Positions 1 to 11,976 are shown, counted from the stretch's first letter. The stretch is 64,000 nt of DNA from Norana najaformis (GCA_964023275.1 OZ029917.1:19582488-19646487), one strand, 5' to 3'. The notes: generated by a model from the sequence alone, not told the origin. Numbers and translations are program-made.

Positions 1-477
1 CTGCTTTAATGACTTGATGTGCCTAGCTGCCAAGTTTCAGCCTTCTGGCCAGTGATGGATAATTTTACCAGGAGCAATGGAAGTGGTCCAGCAGATTGGC
101 TGCTGCCCTTGTGCAAGATGCTTAAAGCTGCCGGTGTTGGTCCTGATGCTGATTGTGATGCAAGCTCGTTGACACTGGTGCTAATAGGTCAGCTGTGCTG
201 CATAGGAAAACTGATCTGGACTGGAGGTCATGTGGTTGTGTGGTTGCCTGGTTTATGCCTGGGATGCTGTACATAAACGTTAGACTCAAACAGTTGATAG
301 AATTTCTGAAGAATACTGGGCATTCCGCCAGCAGGGCCTGCATCTCACTCCTGTTCAGGTACTACTCTAAGGAAGTCCGCTGCTAGTGTGGCTGAGTAGA
401 GGGAGGGTCGGCTTAAGAGTGCTTGGCTCTGATAACAGGATTATGACCTACTTTTAAGTGAAGCCCGTCTTTTTAAG

Positions 478-600
478 AGCCTTCTTGTCTAGTGGCAAGG
501 ACGCTGGACCCCTCCCCAGTCAACCAGGCAGAGGTTGAACCCCTGGCAGGACAGAAAGATACTTTGAGTTTTACCATTTGGTTGCACTTAAAGGTTGGGG
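478..600 (+). mobile_element. tRNA-derived SINE fragment
   Basis: A box A-like stretch (tctagtggcaaggacgctgg) is followed by a box B-like stretch (aggttgaacccctggcagga). This matches the internal Pol III promoter layout of a tRNA-derived SINE. The part after box B (caggacagaaag) reappears in reverse orientation near 4985-5095 and marks one family. Confidence 0.55.
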
Positions 601-1467
601 CCTAATAGGTTAGCATGAGAATTCTTTCACTGATTAACAGTTGATGGTTTTGCCATTGGAGAGTAGTTACACACTAGTGACCAGATTGTTGATTGAATGC
701 CTAGTTGAAACCCCACTCAGGTTAAGCAAAAGACCTATCCTGCTTTCATTAGCAGACTGTTTGCCTATATGAATGGGTTAATAGTATCAGGTGCCATGCA
801 TCTGCTAAGCATTGGCTGACCCCAGGACTCCAACCCATTTTCAGCTTCTACTGGACCTGTGGAGTCTTTCTGCTTTTTACCACTTTAATGCATTTGGCCA
901 AGAATATGTATAGGACAAGTAAGGCAATGTAATATTTATAATGTTTTGTATACCTCTGTTAGCAGTTCTTTGTTTGCAATTGTTTGGTAAGACTTAATTT
1001 CAGTAAACCAATAACAGAAAAACAAAAGCATGATTCCAGCAGCCAACGATGTTAATAAATAGGTTAGCTTCATTTGGCCAAATGGGATTCAAGCCCTAGA
1101 AGCAGTGATAAAAGGTTACAGCATTATCACTAGGACAGTGCAACACCCATTCTCAGCACCTCTAAGAATGATTTAGGCTGAGTTCAGTCTTGGATCCCAT
1201 AATTTTTCCATCTCGAGGAACTTAATCCTTTCTTTGAGGACCACTGGTTGATTTTAGTATTCATTCCTTCAAGTGGTCACTAGTTGGTTCAGTAGTAGTT
1301 TTAACTCAGGTCAAGAAAGAGTCAAGATAGCTCGGTTTCATATTGCAAATCTAGTGTAGACTGCTTTTTTGAGTAAGGAAAGATTAGCTAATAAATTCCA
1401 GTAACGTAATATCCCTGTGTCAGTGATAGCCCTCAGAGGTATGGTCCTGGTAGGTTTGAAGGATATT

Positions 1468-1470
<3 letters not shown>

Positions 1471-1532
<62 letters not shown>
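1471..1532. repeat. (GA)n microsatellite
   Basis: An uninterrupted run of GA dinucleotides, about 31 units. Confidence 0.97.
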
Positions 1533-1533
<1 letters not shown>

Positions 1534-3684
1534 ACTGTGACAAGCTAACCAACAACCGAAGACCTTTGTTACTGTATAGCGTAAAAGTCATGTCTGTTTC
1601 TTAGATTGTGGTTTGATTTTGCATCAGCCAGTTACTGGCACCTGGTATAATTTGATACTAGCGCTATAGAAGTCATTCGGCTAAATCACACTGAGTGCAG
1701 GTGACCTAGTGACACAATTTAAGTGTTTTCATCAGGCTGCTGCTGAGCTTGCAAGTGTTGACTTAGACACTTGGCCTAGGTGAGGGCATACAGGTTAACC
1801 TCCATTCACAGGTGCAAGCTTGGTTGCAAATGACACAGACAAAATGTGAGTGACGCTTAGGCAATATCAGAGAGAGGCAGGTGAGGTTCATTATTTGCCT
1901 GTTCAGGAGAGGAGGAAGGACAGGTGAGAGATTCAGCCCTTTGCTAGTCCACTTCTGTTTACAGTTTTTCTTGTCAGTTGACTGGAAACTTCATATTCAG
2001 TAAATGTAGGCGCTATTTCTTCTTTTGCTGAGCTGGTCCGCTTTTGAAGCCTCCTCACGAGGTCTGTTCTGATCTAAGGCCATGCCCCGAGATGGCTGTT
2101 TTTTTATTTGGAACAAAAATAGCCCAGACCCAAACACAAATAATGACCCACTGGGACTGAGAAACCTGGATGGTCTGACATACCCCCCACCCACTGTTAT
2201 GCCCATGGTCTTCGTGTAGATTCCCTTTGTGGGTTCCTTTGTTGGCTTTGTCAGAAGCGGTGAACCATTCTTGCTCTCACGTGATTACAGTTGCCTTGAG
2301 CAACTAATTTTTAAGTGCTGTCTTGCCTTATGAAATGCAAACCTTTACAAGCACCCTTTAAACACTAGCAGTTAGTCAAAAAATTTTGACTTTGGAGTAT
2401 TATTTAACTTTTTTAGAAAATTTGCAGATTTTAAGTTTTTGATTGCTGCTGTGGTTAGCTTATGGAGATCAACTGGAATATGGAAATGTCTAATGCAGTG
2501 ATTGCATTAAACTTAAGTTGTTTGATGAGTTTGTCTAATTCAGTATGTGAATTTCTGTTTCTGTTTAATGGGGTCAGGGTTCTTTTATTATATATTTGGT
2601 TACACTGTGTTTATCAAAACTACTGAAAATTATCGTTATCATTATATAGAGATTTGTATGCCAGACGTCAAACTTGAATCAGAGGCAGATATGGTCATTA
2701 AGTCTCAACAGAGATTTCTCAGTGTGCAGTGGATGAGCAGAGTGCTGAATATCTGCATGTTTTGTTGCTTTAAACATTTTATTTCTTGCCAGTAGTGCTC
2801 ATGTGCTGCATTCCCAGTGTGGTTTTCTTTTGCATACTTTGCTGATGCGTACTTCTTTTGCCACAAGTTACACCATGTAAAATGTTATTGGAAGAACCAT
2901 GCACAAACACTTTAAAACACTATTAAAGTCATCAGGTTACTATTGCAAATCTATTTCTTGTGTATTAAAAAGATACTATGTTATTTGTGGCCTGAGTCAA
3001 GTTATCTTGACTCCTTGGATTTTTCGAACTGCTCTTTTGATACTGACTGGAGAGCAGTATCAGATAGAAGATGCGGCAGTAGCAACAGATCTGGCCTTGT
3101 CCATAGTTTAATTTGACGTGTAAGTGAATTTTTGCTTGGCCCACATTCATCAGAAAAGTACCCATCCAGGCATTTTGTTGTGGTGTCTGCTTTGACAAAT
3201 GAACACGAAGAAGACCAAGATGTTTGATGCTGGCCCTTCATACTAAGCCAGGCCTTTAGCAATGGTTTTAGTTTGAGCCATGTTGCATCTGAGGCATACC
3301 AGATTGTACTAAGCCTAAAGTGATACTGCATTTGCTACTTTACCTAAAGCCAAGTATGATATTCATTCCGGTTGGTTGGTTGCTTTGCTGAACATACGAA
3401 GTCATGGACAGATTTTAAAAATTAAAATGTGTTTTCAGTATTTTAAGGTTCTGTCTGTGTTCTCTGCTTAATTAAGTTGTATATTGATTTCTTTGAGCTT
3501 CTTGTCTGTATTTTATATATGTTTTATAAAGAAGAATTTTTCACTGTTTTTGTATTTCATACAGATGTATTTTAATGTGTCTGCATGTATTACTTATTGA
3601 TTTTATTTGTTTTTAAGATAGAAACTGTCTGCAGTCTGAGTGATTGGTCCTAGTTTACTTTGACTTTGGATTTTTCTGTTACAG

Positions 3685-4089
3685 AAGAACTGGAAGACCT
3701 GCTGACGTGTGGTGTATGTCAGAAAGAATTTCTTCTTAGTGATATCCTCAAGTTCATCCAACACAAAATCAACCGTTGCAACAAGGAAAATCTTGAGCCG
3801 TCAGCAGCTACTGATTTTACACGTGATGATGGCGACAGCAAATCCACAAGTGCTGCAGAGCAGAATGCCAGTCAGCTGCCACCATCAGATGATCAGTTTT
3901 CACCGATGCATCCACGTGCATGTGACTCTTCGCTGCCTGATGATTTGCCAATGATGGGTTTATCCAGAGAAGTTAAGAGAAGCAAAGATGAAACATCTGA
4001 GCTGTTGGGTTCCCAAGACGCTGAAGGTCGATGTAATCATGGCAGAAGTGCCCTAAGATTGGATGCTTCATCTAATACGATCTGTACAG
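3685..4089 (+). CDS. BCL11: BCL11 internal exon (N-terminal zinc finger)
   Basis: The acceptor is a pyrimidine-rich tract ending in ttacag, and the donor is cag|gtatgt at 4090. The exon starts and ends in phase 1. It encodes the BCL11-specific motif [11 protein letters not shown] followed by DILKFIQHK and a final Cys, which corresponds to exon 2 of vertebrate BCL11A. The rest is a Ser/Asp-rich low-complexity segment without a domain I know. Confidence 0.93.
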
Positions 4090-7000
4090 GTATGTAAATA
4101 GGTACTATCCAGCACTACTAGCTCTGGGGCTAAGGGGAAAGCCTCCTCCCCCACTCCGCTTCTCCGGCCCGCCCCTGCCACGACGTCTGCCCCTGCCACT
4201 ATTTTTGTTACTCTGTCCTAGAGAGCGGCCAAGATAGCTTGGCAGGGAGCCCCTGCACCCCACTTCTCTGGGGCCCGCCATGGGAGGTCGCATGGCATGC
4301 CGTGGCAGGGGCAGAGGTCATGGGACCTGGCAGAGGCAGAGGGTGCAGGAAGAGGCGGGCTAGCATCAAAGGGGGCCGTGAACTCTGTTGGTTGGTTAGG
4401 TATGGACACGTCTGCAAGCCTAGTACTGCTTTCACTATGTATATTCCGCATTTGATACATGTGATTTAATTTAATTTAATTTAAATTGTTATCGGTCTTT
4501 GCTGACTATATATAGCTACTTCAAAAATATTTTTAAAATTTCCACAGATAAGTCGCACTGTCAAATAAGATGCACCCCTAGAAGTTTGTGTAAAAATTGC
4601 ATCTTATATTCTGAAAAATATATTAGTTGTTGTGAATCATTTGATTTAAACAGTTCAGAAAAAGAAGGGTAGTCTCTTAAGCTCACCCTGAAAAGCAACC
4701 ACGGGTATGAAGTGTTAGCAGCTTCATTTTTTAGCCTCAACAAATGAAGTCGGGTGGCCAGTCCTTGCCACCTGATCTCAGTGATCACTACTCATTTTGT
4801 AGCGGAGTTATGCCTGACATGTGGTGTATGTTAGAAAGAATTCTGAGTGATTCCTTAAGTTCATCCAACACAAAATCAATTACTGCAACAAGGAAAACCC
4901 TGAGCTGTTCAACAGCAAATCCACAACTGCTACAGAGCAGAATGCCAGTCAGCTGATCAACTTTTGTGCTTTACTTTGGGGAGGGGGTACTGTTGGAGCA
5001 GAAAACTGAAAACTTTCTGTCCTGGCAGTGATTTGAACCCTGACCTCTGGGTTGACAGTCTAGCACACTAACCCCTAGATAGTAGCTCACCCCCACATTG
5101 CTACTGCTTTTAATGTTTCTAAAATAATTAAAATCTATAATTTTCCAAGGTTCTTTCTAAACCAAATCAAAGTTGCTTCTGTCTCAATAACTCAGGTTTG
5201 CATTTGAAAGTACCAGACTCAACTGTTTTATATTGCTCACAAAATGCTTCTAAAATGCTACACTTAAGACTTACATGTAGGCTTAGAACTGTGCCCTTAA
5301 CTCCTGCTTGCCTCTTGAAATGGGTATTTTTCTTGTAATCCCATTCATGTCACCCAGTCATGTTTTCCCAACGAAATCTATTTTTTGTATACTGAAAGCA
5401 TAGAGATTCTTCAAACAAATACCTGTCACTTGGTCGTGCAGGCTCCCCCAATAGGCACCTCTGGCACCCCAAGGCTTTGCCCTCAACTTAAATCCTGGTG
5501 TTATCACTGGTACTATGAGGCAGTCTTCAGCAATTCTGAGTGTAGAATGATACATTTTCATGTATGTTCCGGTAAGTAAATACGTCGGAACTGTAACGTG
5601 CTTTGTTTGTTATGGAATTTCTGTATACCTTGAACAGTGACAGATTCATTTATCCTGGAATTAGGAATTATGATGTCCTTGCTCTGCAAGATAGCAGCAG
5701 TTTTCTGTAATAGTTGTTTTCTGCTGGCAGATTGGATGCATTAGAACCATTTTGAAATATGAAATGTGATTGCAGCTTGACAGCAGACAGATGATTATGC
5801 TCATTTTAGGGGACACAAATAAGATCGATTTGAGTGGAATTAGTTATAAGCTAAAAATTGGCTTCTCTTGCTCTCTGTGGGTAAGTTATACTCAGCACAA
5901 TATCATGCCCAGTGTAGCGCCTTTCTGTCTTGTGCTGGGCTTCAGAATGTACAGTTCAAGTTATGCAGTGCTACATGTATTCCATTTTGCTGTTTGGTTC
6001 AGTACACTAATGTACGTCCTTCAGTTACTTGGAGCAGTGTTCAATGCATATAGCATCTATTCATAAATTCAGCAAAAGAAAATATTCCAAATAGGCCTGT
6101 CATCGGGTACCCAGAGACCCAGGGTACCGGTTCCCAAGGGTCACATGTGGGCCATGAATTCAATACCCAAATACTCTGCGAAATTCGGCCAAAGAAGCAT
6201 AACGATCTAAGCAGTTTGAATAGTCAAATATTCATGGCTTAATAAGACACAGTTGTATGCCACCTTTAAAACTGTGGTCCTTGGGGTGGCAGATGTCAAA
6301 GCAGGTGACAGTTACCGGTTAGTGAAGAACATCCAATAAGAAATTTCGTTAGTCTCTAGGAGTCAGTAGCTATTAGTGATTGGTGGTATGCATTGATAGG
6401 CTGAAAGATATCCTGGTGTAGCGACTGACTTCTGTGGCCAACGCCGCTATGTGACATCGGAATGTAGGTTTTGCATCGTTTGGATGACAGTGAGTCAAAG
6501 ATACTTCTGCACTGAGGCTTGGACTAGCAGTTAGTAGCACGGTCACTAACTGGCCTAGTTAGCTACGTTGGTTAAAGCGTCCGTCAAGGTGCCTTTGTAT
6601 GTGAGGATGTCCGTTCGCATACTGATCGTGGCTTATTTTGGAGTTTTGAATCTCGGGCTAGTATGGTCCATACACGAGGACCTTGATGGCGGACACCCAT
6701 TCAAAAGGGCAGTGGTGGTGAAGGATCTCACGAAATTAATTCAGAGTCGAGGCCACATGATCGCTATAGAAAAACATGTACATTTACATTTAATTAACCT
6801 GGCTTTATTGCACTCTTGGTCTTATGTGTGTAGTTTGGGGTTGATATTGCATTGCTTGCAAATCCTAGTGCTTCTATGAAATAGAAAGTTTGACTCACAT
6901 GTGGCCCGTTGGATGAAATTTTCTGCTCTAGAATTATGCACTTGCTGACTTTCCCATTTCAAGATTTCGAATGAGATCTGTTTGGCTGCTGCCATTGGTG

Positions 7001-9912
7001 TTGTTTCATTTGAATAAATAGTTTCAGTAGTAACTTAAGGTCCGTTGTTATTTTGTGTGTAAAAACTTCAGTTTTTTTATTAGGAACAATAACATACATT
7101 GATTATTGATAATCTGGCTGTTGCATTTAATCTAGTGAATCAGCGATTAATGATTAGTGATCGACCAGCCGATGGTAGTACATGCAGTGCATAATAACAT
7201 GCAACTGTTTCATGATGTATGTTATGACATTAAAGTATTTAGCCAATGATGAGGTTGCAGGTAAATGGGTACCTATTCAGAATGGACCTGGGTTCCGGGC
7301 CATAGTCTACTAAAATTTTTACACCCCTAATTCCTAATGAAGTCCATTGGTAAACTGTTGAAAAATCATCTTTACAGGCTGAATGTTTTACTGACTTGTA
7401 TATTGAAAATTTTTATCTTGAAATGCTTTTTGACTAGTCTGCTTGTATGCAGATTTGTGGTCTGTGGCAATGGATGCCATGGCTCTGTGTCCCATTGTCC
7501 AGTCCACTTTACTTCACTGGATCTAGTCTTAATTTGATGAGTCACAAAGATAAGTGTCAGTTAGCATAGTGTTAACCCCCCTAATATTTGTGCTTACAGC
7601 GCTAATGTCTTGTGTTTTTGACAGAACCGGTAAGATTACTTTGTGGTATTTGTGCGATGGAGTGCTGGTCTGCTTGGGGACTTCTCCAGCATGTCACGAA
7701 GGAGCACGGCCTTCGGGTTTACTACAGTGAAGGTAGTTCGGAGGAACCTGACAAGGAGCCCGCTTCAGAAGCTGAGGCACCACATCTGCCAGTTAACAGG
7801 GTAAACAGTAAACAACATGAAGTCAGAGACATGGAAATGGTAGAAAAGCAAGTTCATGAAGAGAAGCACAAGCCAGTTAATCTGATATACAGTGCTAAAA
7901 CACTAAGGAAGCCAACCAGTTCTACTGACCATGATGGGAAACCTGTGGTCCTCCCACTGGGCTCGGTTTGCTTGGATTCTTCGCTTTCCGACTTCTCTCT
8001 GCATCCTGCCTTCAGTCGCGCAGGCTTTGACTCAGGTCTGCTTGCAGGAGGTTGTCACGATTTTGGTGAACCAGTGGGCCACTCCCCAAATACAACGTTG
8101 CAGCAAAACTCTGCAGATGGCGGTGGATCATCAAGCCTGGAATCATGTTCTCTACGTCTCCGACAGCTGGCTGTCTATCGAACCGTCTCGAGCCCTGAGT
8201 TTGAATGTGCTGTCAAGCCTCCTTTGCCACCTTCATCATCGTCTAATGCTTCGCTGTTTTTCCCCTGGCCATCCCATGTCATGCCATGGTTGAACAAGAA
8301 CCTATCTGATCATCGTCTGTCTAACCCACACTCCTGGAATCAGTGTCGCTTTTGTGGCAAGCGCTTCAAGTATCACAGCAGCTTGCTCATTCACTGCCAT
8401 CAGTTCCATTTGTCAGAGATTTCTGCTGATGGCCTTCGAGAAAATGATAAGGATTCTGATGGGGGGAAGCCCTTTGGTGGTTTATTGCCGCCTTTGAAAG
8501 GTGTCGGTGCCTTAGGTCACCATGAGATGCTTTCATCTTATAGCAACTCAGACTCCAACCACTCTGTGGAGGAAGAAGCGGCCATGGATCAACAGGGTAG
8601 CAGAAGTGAAGATGATGGAAGCTTAGATGACAATACTGATCATGATGATGTCTTCAGAAAATCCCAGTCATCGGCAAATGCTCGGCTATCAATGGAATGC
8701 TCACAGAGTCCACATTCACTGCAGCTGAGAGCCCAAGAGAAGAACTTCGACATGGAAGACAATGAAGACTTGAAGAATGATGATCTTCCCACTGATCTAA
8801 GCAGAAAATCTGAGGTAGGAACGAGTATTTCAAGTAGTGATGGGCCACTAGGCATTGAAACAAAGACAAAGGAACACCACAAAGTGTCAGATGAAGTGGT
8901 GCGGGAAATTTTGAAGAACACTGGGCTGTGCAACATTCAGCAGTATAGTGATGCATACCAACAGGCAGTTGCTGAAGAGCTGAACAAAGCTAAGGAAAAC
9001 AGAGCTCACAATATGGACAACAAGGAGGTAAATAGGAAGACTGGTGGGGAGTCAGCTGGCCGAGATGATATCTTATCACGAGCCTTTTCTGAGAATCGTC
9101 TAAGCAAGAGGTTGAAATTGGATGCTAATACCAGCAATCCAACATCATCCAGTATTGCAACTGCTATCCAGAGCTTTGCACAGCCTTATCTCTACCCCCA
9201 TCACCTAGTTTACCCTCATGGCCTCTGTGTTCCACCAGGAAGTGTACTACCATCAGAGGCTTTCAAACCGTTTGGAAAGGATGAAGCTGCCAGTAGTACT
9301 GCCATACGAGCTCCAAAGAGTGGCAGCAATGCAACCATCAGTAAAAGTGCCTTGAAACCAGATAGCGCCTCACCGTTATTGCTCAGCTCCAGTGTCAAGA
9401 CCCTGGAGAGTGGAAGAGTGCCTGGAGATGTGGCCGTTACACCAGCCAGGCGCCGAAATGACACGTGTGAATTTTGTGGCAAAGTGTTCAAGAACTGCAG
9501 CAATCTCACAGTCCACCGCCGATCACACACTGGTGAGAAGCCATACCGATGCAGCATCTGCAGCTATGCTTGTGCGCAGTCGAGCAAGCTCACCCGCCAC
9601 ATGAAGACACATGGACGGTCGGGCCGCGAGATGTACCGCTGTAAGATCTGCCAGGCATCGTTCTCCCTTCTGGCGCTGCTTGAACGCCATTCGCGCAAGT
9701 GCCAGGGGTCCAGTTCCAGAATACACGAATCTGGACCATCCTGGTCCCCTGTTACCACTTCGTCACCTGTTGTATCTCCATCATCAGCCATGCCTGCACT
9801 TGGTTTGGGTGCCCGATGTTCTGTTGCGCCGCATTCACTGGTGCCTCGCTCTCCTATGTCTGACGGTCTGGACATCTCTTCTCCATCTGTTTCGGCTGCT
9901 ATCAGTGCATGA
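3685..9912 (+). CDS. BCL11: BCL11-family (CTIP1/CTIP2-like) zinc-finger transcription factor, 5' end missing
   Basis: Two exons are visible, 3685-4089 and 7625-9912, joined through a split Glu codon (G + AA). Together they give about 897 residues, in the range of vertebrate BCL11A/B. Conserved blocks in order are: an N-terminal C2HC finger (Cys at 3708 and 3717, His 3762, Cys 3777); a finger with its first Cys at 7642 followed by TKEHGLR; a central C2H2 finger at 8344-8409; an acidic Ser/Asp-rich stretch near 8568-8660; a PTDLS motif at 8788; and a C-terminal triple finger at 9466-9702 almost identical in its first two fingers to BCL11A/B ([20 protein letters not shown]). BCL11 proteins are nuclear repressors that recruit NuRD and act with COUP-TF receptors. 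The small first coding exon is not in view. Compared with vertebrates, the partner of the central finger is missing and the exon-3 finger is fused to the terminal exon. Confidence 0.93.
4130..4370. repeat. GC/CpG-rich block with imperfect inverted repeat
   Basis: A sudden GC-rich patch begins just after the 3685-4089 exon in an otherwise AT-rich intron. The left arm (4186-4202, gcccctgccac) is complementary to the right arm near 4301-4320 (gtggcaggggcaga). A second shorter similarity is a direct one (ccccact...cccgcc at 4149 and 4257). It could be a foldback element or a CpG-rich regulatory patch; no coding potential was recognised. Confidence 0.45.
4803..4970 (+). pseudogene. Decayed partial duplicate of the BCL11 exon at 3685-4089
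   Basis: This intronic stretch aligns by eye with the upstream BCL11 exon. Shared words include gtggtgtatgt, agaaagaatt, aagttcatccaacacaaaatcaa and gagcagaatgccagtcagctg. The Cys-x2-Cys pair survives (tgt ggt gta tgt), but the next codon is TAG where the exon has CAG. A small deletion follows and breaks the frame, and the middle Asp/Thr-rich part is deleted. No acceptor with a polypyrimidine tract fits its left edge. It is a relic of a tandem exon duplication, not a working alternative exon. Confidence 0.85.
4985..5095 (-). mobile_element. tRNA-derived SINE, minus strand
   Basis: Read on the minus strand it has box A-like ctaggggttagtgtgctaga and box B-like cagggttcaaatcactgcc, followed by aggacagaaag as in the copy at 478-600. 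The insertion directly follows the pseudo-exon. Confidence 0.65.
5100..7624. other. Remainder of BCL11 intron, repeats only
   Basis: I see no exon here. Two gggtacc-rich patches in opposite orientation, near 6090-6150 and 7255-7320, could be the remains of one old DNA transposon but lack clear ends. A dispersed repeat lies at 6545-6890. The rest is featureless to me. Confidence 0.5.
6545..6890 (+). repeat. Dispersed repeat, family D
   Basis: It shares words in the same order with 48890-49130: cgcatactgat/gcatactgatagtggct, cacccattcaa, aaggatctcac, cacgatcgctata-like, and gtacatttacattta. The two copies show it is an interspersed element. I cannot name the family and see no Pol III boxes or protein in it. 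Confidence 0.6.
7625..9912 (+). CDS. BCL11: BCL11 terminal coding exon
   Basis: The acceptor is tttttgacag at 7624; the exon begins with AA, completing a Glu codon, and ends with a TGA at 9910. It carries finger [14 protein letters not shown] (7642 on), a lone C2H2 finger [14 protein letters not shown] at 8344, the PTDLS motif at 8788-8802, a conserved helix-like segment [20 protein letters not shown] near 8899-8958, and the terminal fingers. The third terminal finger reads [10 protein letters not shown] ... ERHSRKC, ending in Cys (9700) where vertebrate BCL11 has His. The tail after it is Ser/Pro-rich. Confidence 0.95.
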
Positions 9913-10196
9913 ACGAAGTTGCCGTCTCTTTGCAGATGAATGATATGTTTTAACATTTCCTTGTTACAGTTCAGCTTGCCTTGTTCTGTTATATGGTCTC
10001 AAGGCAGCAAAAATTAATCGTTTGATCTGTGAGCACTTTTCTGTCACTTCAAAAGTGATTACTGTGTACAAAATTATATTCAAAATTTCATGTGGCATGT
10101 ACAGAAACATATCGTATATAAATTTATATTTGACATATTGGTACATATATCAAACTATACATATACTGGTATGGTCAATACCATAATTTGTGGGTG

Positions 10197-10210
10197 TATG
10201 TGTGTGTGTG

Positions 10211-10260
<50 letters not shown>

Positions 10261-10283
10261 ATTATATATATATATTATATATG
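10197..10283. repeat. TG/TA microsatellite
   Basis: A TG run is followed by an interrupted TA run. Confidence 0.95.
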
Positions 10284-10429
10284 TACTAATAATCTATTAG
10301 CCTGAGAGAAGCTTGAGAAGATTCCTTTGAATGTCATATTTTATGATTTAGGGTATAAAAATGTTACAATGTGTTACTGCTGATTTCATGTTTCTCCACT
10401 GATCTTTAAGAAACAAGATAAGCAGAGAG

Positions 10430-10497
10430 GCATACAGACAACAAGGTAGACAGAGCAGAGACAGACAGAGCAGAGATAGACAGAGCAGAAATTGACA
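10430..10497. repeat. Short tandem repeat of a GACAGAGCAGA word
   Basis: Four imperfect repeats of about 17 bp (acagagcagaga). Confidence 0.8.
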
Positions 10498-11960
10498 GAT
10501 TGCTTTACAAGCAGTTGTATTCAGCATTAGAAGACCAAATACATTTCAATCAAATGTGGTGTAATCATGAGATTGAGCAATCGTAAAAGTTATACTAGAT
10601 TGGTGCAAATGTTTTATCCTGAAATTATTTGTATATTCCTAAATTTCAAAGAATGTTACATTTGTTGTGACATTATCTCGGTGAGATTGTTCTTCTGTAT
10701 TTGCTTTTGTATGTATCTGGGTATGTTCTGGGACATGTCACATGTTTTTTTGTAATTTTCTGGCTGAAAGATAAAAAGTCATATAGCGGTGCTCGGCACC
10801 ATGCTCATGTGCAGCTGCCTTAGACATTTTTTGTCACCCATCCTGGGCTGTGTTGGGTGGTTCTGATGAGAGAGAATTGTTTGCAAGACCTTGTAGGAAG
10901 TTTGTTGTAGCCTTTTGGTTGAAGGACTCAGTCTTGTTACAGGTGCCATTTTCACCGTCTTGCATTCTCTTGTTGACAGACTGATTGCATTTTTGTTTAA
11001 AAAAATAAGGTTTGTATATTTATTTGCGCTTGTATACCTACATTTATGCATATTATTCTTAAATATACATGTGTAACGTATACGTTAATACATATGTAAA
11101 ATATAAACGTAAATATACATACGTATTGGCTGCAGCATATGAATGTTATTTACGCAAGCTTTATAGTGATACGACAGTGAAACTTTGGTGTGTTGTATTT
11201 TAACTGGAATTATGCTTTAGGAAATTTTTGATTTTTTACTATTTTAATGATGAGGTGAAATGCTCGTTTGGAATTCCAAATTCACTGTTGTTTTATTGGT
11301 GTTTGTACTGCCACTGTTTTCCTGTGGACACATGTTGACCCAAGGTCAAAGTTCGCTTGCAGTTCTAAATCAACTTACATTTCTTGTTGCTTTTAAAAAG
11401 TTTTAGCCTTTTGTGGTTATGATCTTTATCAATTGTCAGTTGTACATCAGCTAGAGTTTTATTTGTTAGTCCCTGTTATTTTGAGTTTTTGTATTATAAT
11501 ATTTCCTTTTGTTTTCAAAGATTTTGTTAAAATAACTGAAAGCTTCCTGTAGAGAGATTTATGAACACATCTCCTTCGATGCCCATACTCATTGTCATGT
11601 CCACAGCCAGTAAGGTTGAATCTTTTCATTTGAAGCTGGTTTTGTGAGAGCTGCAGCTATTCTTTTTTGCACAGCAACACAGCTCTTGATCATTTCCGCT
11701 CTTGACAATAATTTGGTTCCTTTATGGAGTATTTGTCCATCCAACTACTGTGCCTTGGGCTAAAGTCTTGCTAGCATTGGCTACCAAGGATTTGTTGTGT
11801 TTGTTAGGTGACATAGGTGAAAGAAATCACCAGGAGATGTTGCAATCAATTTTAAACTTAAGTGTTTCTTCAGCTCAAAGCTATTGTTGCCAGACTATTG
11901 TTTACTGTCACTTGTTATTTGTTATAGTCATGGCTTTTACATGAATTTCCCCTTGACGTA

Positions 11961-11976
11961 AATAAAAAATAAAGAA
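11961..11976 (+). promoter_or_regulatory. Possible BCL11 polyadenylation signals
   Basis: Two overlapping AATAAA-type signals (aataaaaaataaag) lie about 2 kb past the BCL11 stop codon. A long 3' UTR would be normal for BCL11, but nothing else confirms this end. Confidence 0.25.

Larger units (their letters stand above)
1..3684. other. Upstream flank or intron 1 of BCL11, no exon recognised
   Basis: I see no coding exon here. In vertebrate BCL11 genes a tiny first exon carries the basic NuRD-binding N-terminus; I looked for an equivalent ATG followed by a basic stretch and a donor site and found none convincing. The stretch holds a tRNA-like SINE near 478-600, a long GA microsatellite at 1471-1532, and otherwise AT-rich unique-looking DNA. 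The first coding exon probably lies left of the window. Confidence 0.5.

Noticed and set aside
1338..1535. Minus-strand Ser-Leu repeat frame
   Set aside because: Translated GA microsatellite.
4744..4956. Working alternative BCL11 exon
   Set aside because: The homologous frame has a TAG right after the Cys pair and a frame-breaking deletion, and no good acceptor site.
6090..7320. One large DNA transposon bounded by gggtacc-rich patches
   Set aside because: The outer ends do not match each other and no target-site duplication was found.
7931..8293. Second long frame over the BCL11 exon
   Set aside because: A shadow of the BCL11 reading frame; no independent signal.
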